DNA from: an uncultured Pirellulaceae bacterium
Lineage (GTDB): Bacteria; Planctomycetota; Planctomycetia; Pirellulales; Pirellulaceae
Assembly: GCA_934255105.1 (NCBI GenBank)
Contig: CAKQNH010000145.1
Coordinates: 1 to 8,732, forward strand
Reading direction: 5' to 3'
Length of the DNA: 8,732 nt
Positions 7,172-8,732 of this stretch are shown piece by piece; within the stretch, counting starts at the first letter, position 1, and each line of letters starts with the position of its first letter. The translations under genes and the position numbers were made by a program. A model generated the notes under the pieces. That model did no database searches. It was not told the DNA's origin and worked only from the letters and a program-made list of their open reading frames with translations.

Positions 7172-7507
7172 TCAGCAGCGCATGGGGGCAAGAAACCCAT
7201 TGAAAAGACGGTGACCAGCTATGCTAGGTCGCACTTGCAGCCCCGTTGGCTTGCTTGGAGCAGAGGCGGCCACTTGACCCAAACTAGCGATCTGAACAAT
7301 AGCGCGATCGACCTGGATGCGTCGCTGCGCATTACAAGAGGCACGCTCTTCGATCTCTTCAGTTCCTGCGGGTCGCTGACTCCCCGATAGCGACTGTGAG
7401 GCCGCAATCGTAATCCCGACGCTGGGCAGGGTCAGCAATACCAACATGATCCAGACAATCGCCTGGTCGGCGCAAGTTTTTCGAACGAAAAGTGAGTTGT
7501 AGTTCAC
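7172..7507 (-). CDS. Small putative exported or membrane-anchored protein, unknown function
   Basis: A 111-aa frame starting with GTG. The N-terminus is built like a signal sequence: a short region with charged residues (R9, K10, D14), a hydrophobic core at residues 17-34 (IVWIMLVLLTLPSVGITI), then AASQS, where cleavage after S37 is possible; otherwise it is a single membrane anchor. The rest (38-111) is hydrophilic with no motif I recognise and only two cysteines, C58 and C111. I see no ribosome binding site. A terminator-like hairpin follows directly after the stop, and a pair of direct repeats lies 29-59 bp upstream of the start, which mildly supports a real transcription unit. Two overlapping frames in the same stretch look like noise. 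It is either a small lineage-specific gene or a chance ORF; I lean slightly to real. Confidence 0.4.
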   Translation of the reverse strand: MNYNSLFVRKTCADQAIVWIMLVLLTLPSVGITIAASQSLSGSQRPAGTEEIEERASCNAQRRIQVDRAIVQIASLGQVAASAPSKPTGLQVRPSIAGHRLFNGFLAPMRC

Positions 7508-7535
7508 GGTCGTTGACCAATGAAAATGTGCTAAT

Positions 7536-7566
7536 GCTGCTCAGTTAGATTAGAACTGCTGCTCAG
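7536..7566. repeat. Direct repeat pair GCTGCTCAG, 22 bp apart
   Basis: GCTGCTCAG occurs at 7536-7544 and again at 7558-7566. The start-to-start distance of 22 bp is about two helical turns. It lies upstream of the GTG at 7507 on the minus strand. Two identical 9-mers on the same helix face are what a dimeric regulator or a tandem-site response regulator would need, but no regulator is identified. Confidence 0.35.
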
Positions 7567-7773
7567 GTAGAGCACAGCGATATTTTATGATGGCCAGTCC
7601 AAATCGACAAGGCCTTGCGCCAAGTTGCGTTTCCGCTGGCTCGGCGGATTGACGCTCAACTAAATTCACAGCCTATCCACGTTAGCCCAAGTTAGGAGCT
7701 CGGCTGGCAGATGGCTCGCTCTTTATCACTATTGGGGTCGTGGGCAGCACGCGAAACAGGCATCTGGGGCACT

Positions 7774-7789
7774 TGGCACGCCGCGTGCA
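7774..7789 (+). promoter_or_regulatory. Sigma-54-like -24/-12 promoter motif
   Basis: TGGCACGCCGCGTGCA matches the RpoN consensus TGGCAC-N5-TTGC with one mismatch (GTGC for TTGC). The invariant GG (7775-7776) and GC (7787-7788) are separated by the required 10 bp. Transcription would start near 7800 and run on the plus strand toward the small ORF at 7933. No activator site or well-supported target gene is visible, so a chance match is possible. Confidence 0.3.
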
Positions 7790-7932
7790 TATTGCGAGTC
7801 AATAAGATCGACACAAAATCTCTCTGCCATGCGGATCGCTTGAAAGCTCCGCTCTGTGCCGTCAGCCGCTTCTAGCCGAAGTTCGGGCTACGCCAGCGCC
7901 TACTTGCTTGTCATTTCAGCCGAGGACTACCC

Positions 7933-8154
7933 GTGATAATGCGCCACCCCGACTACCCTAGCACAGCTTGCCGTGGGCTGCGACCATCTACGCAGCCATC
8001 CGCAGTGCTACAGCACCGCGCTCAGCTCGAATTGGGGTCCAGATCTCAAAACGCCTGCACAAGTATTTCGCAGGCGAAAGTGGCCGAACTGTGTGGTCGC
8101 TGTGGATTAGTTCTACTGTTTATCATCGCTATTGTGCTGCGTTCACTTTGGTAG
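7933..8154 (+). CDS. Small ORF with a C-terminal membrane segment, doubtful
   Basis: A 73-aa frame starting with GTG; GAGGA lies 6 nt upstream, and an ATG follows as the third codon. The first 55 residues are low in recognisable structure, and the last 17 (GLVLLFIIAIVLRSLW) would form a tail anchor. A sigma-54-like motif lies about 145 bp upstream. Its 3' end overlaps the opposite-strand frame at 8129 by 26 bp. It has no known family and an unremarkable composition, so it could be chance. Confidence 0.22.
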   Translation: MIMRHPDYPSTACRGLRPSTQPSAVLQHRAQLELGSRSQNACTSISQAKVAELCGRCGLVLLFIIAIVLRSLW

Positions 8155-8270
8155 CGGGCGCACGCTTGCGCAAGGTCCACACCAGCAACCCCATGCCCAG
8201 CGCGGCGTTAATTGGGGAACCGACCAGAATGCCGATTTTAGCCGGTCGCCGCGGAAGGCTATTGTGCTGC
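8128..8270. repeat. 13-bp direct repeat GCTATTGTGCTGC, spaced 130 bp
   Basis: GCTATTGTGCTGC is found at 8128-8140 and 8258-8270. On the minus strand each copy encodes the same ending, Ala-Ala-Gln-stop, for two different reading frames: the right-edge membrane protein and the frame that ends at 8129. Confidence 0.6.
8129..8257 (-). pseudogene. Possible frameshifted C-terminal tail of the right-edge membrane protein, or a gene remnant
   Basis: In the +1 frame relative to the right-edge gene, the minus strand continues open past that gene's stop to a TAG at 8129. This part encodes a good membrane helix with a basic tail (IGILVGSPINAALGMGLLVW, then TLRKRAPATK). The frame is open from an ATG at 8326, but the overlapping N-terminal part is arginine/proline-rich and unlikely to be real. 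Removing one base from the G4 run at 8272-8275 would join the two frames. It is either a disabled or misread C-terminus, the relic 3' end of another membrane protein, or chance. Confidence 0.3.
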
Positions 8271-8732
8271 TGGGGCGGCGGGCGCCGCGCTGCGACCACG
8301 CACGACTTGCGTGGCAATGCGATCATCCAGGTTGGGGCGGAAGATGGTCAGCAGCACAAACGGCAGGAACCAAGCCATGAATAGCCCGCCGCCATTGCCA
8401 TGCCAGAATTGAGCGGCCAGCATGATGGCGGCGGTGCCACAGATCAGGGTGCCCAAATTCTTGCGGGGCGGCCAAAACACAAATGAGACCGCCAGAAGGA
8501 TAAAGGCCACTAACACCGGCAATCGGAAATCTGCTTGAAAACGCCCCGGACCCCACACGCCTACCAAGCCCTCCATCCGCGGCAGCCACAAGCCGTACAT
8601 GCTACGCAGGTGATCTCCGAACGCTTCAGCGCCTTCCAGCAACAGCAACCCTGAAAGCAGCAGCAGGCTGCCACCGACGCCTCCCAGCAGGCGTTTGAGT
8701 CCACGATGCCAATAGAAGCTGATCCATAGCGG
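8259..8732 (-). CDS. Unrecognised multi-pass membrane protein, N-terminus beyond the window
   Basis: 157 codons are open to the right edge with no start needed inside the window. A TTG at 8648 is possible, but the reading frame upstream of it is equally membrane-like, so the gene very probably begins outside. Four membrane segments are visible in the partial protein: residues about 13-33 (LLGGVGGSLLLLSGLLLLEG), 71-87 (LPVLVAFILLAVSFVFW), 93-109 (LGTLICGTAAIMLAAQF) and 116-131 (GLFMAWFLPFVLLTIF). A loop of about 35 residues between the first two is rich in W, G and R. After RPNLDDR the sequence ends in an Ala/Pro-rich tail (RSAAPAAPAAQ) before TAG. I do not recognise a family. The coding character (GC-rich third positions, helices in order) is good. 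It is separated from the next minus-strand gene by about 750 bp, so it is probably a separate transcription unit. Confidence 0.7.
   Translation of the reverse strand, partial: PLWISFYWHRGLKRLLGGVGGSLLLLSGLLLLEGAEAFGDHLRSMYGLWLPRMEGLVGVWGPGRFQADFRLPVLVAFILLAVSFVFWPPRKNLGTLICGTAAIMLAAQFWHGNGGGLFMAWFLPFVLLTIFRPNLDDRIATQVVRGRSAAPAAPAAQ

Larger units (their letters stand above)
7508..8258. other. Region of about 750 bp with no convincing gene
   Basis: I find no tRNA, rRNA, transposase or CRISPR repeat here, and no coding frame of good quality on either strand. Individually listed inside it are a direct repeat pair, a sigma-54-like motif, one weak plus-strand small ORF and the tail of a possible frameshifted membrane protein. 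An imperfect inverted repeat, TAGCCGAAGTTCGGGCTA (about 7874-7891), pairs TAGCC with GGCTA and may be a dispersed element or small hairpin. Confidence 0.6.

Noticed and set aside
6952..8258. tRNA, structured RNA, CRISPR array or mobile element in the gene-poor region
   Set aside because: No TTCRA loop with an acceptor stem, no spaced repeat array, no terminal inverted repeats with a transposase frame and no known riboswitch core seen.
7968..8384. 138-residue plus-strand frame
   Set aside because: Lies largely antisense to the right-edge membrane protein, is low-complexity (R/A/H/Q-rich), has no ribosome binding site and no recognisable fold.
1..8732. An undescribed defence or toxin system
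   Set aside because: No nuclease, ATPase, helicase, reverse transcriptase, toxin or antitoxin motif was seen; the confident genes are known transporter families.

Overview
The window is bacterial DNA of moderate GC. All well-supported genes lie on the minus strand. The best guess is a planctomycete of the Pirellulaceae type. This rests on loose gene packing between 6952 and 8258, TTG starts with little or no ribosome binding site, small lineage-specific-looking ORFs, and the style of the membrane proteins. The phylum is an inference and was not tested by any search.

Layout, in transcription order (right to left). At 8259-8732 is the C-terminal part of an unrecognised membrane protein that enters from the right edge. 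A stretch of about 750 bp (7508-8258) follows. It has no convincing gene, but holds a sigma-54-like promoter motif, a direct repeat, a weak plus-strand small ORF, and a possible frameshifted membrane-protein tail. A small putative exported protein lies at 7172-7507. A palindromic region and a 37-codon mini-ORF precede 4681-6951, a SulP anion transporter fused to a C-terminal beta-carbonic anhydrase. That gene ends at a rho-independent-type terminator (4612-4658). After it comes the start of an Mrp (Mnh/Pha) multisubunit cation/proton antiporter operon: a fused mrpA-mrpB (1550-4459), mrpC (1168-1521) and mrpD (1-1171, cut by the left edge). The usual remaining subunits E, F and G would lie to the left of the window.

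How the genes may work together: Mrp exports Na+ (or K+) in exchange for protons and builds a sodium gradient. SulP proteins of the BicA group use Na+ to import bicarbonate, and the fused carbonic anhydrase interconverts bicarbonate and CO2. Side by side, they suggest a module for pH and sodium homeostasis combined with inorganic carbon supply. Both families are established; the functional coupling is inferred from adjacency. The terminator between them suggests separate transcripts.

I found no tRNA, rRNA, CRISPR array, transposase, toxin-antitoxin or defence gene. The core of the window is ordinary and well understood. The less explained parts are the intergenic region 6952-8258 and the 3' end of the right-edge gene.
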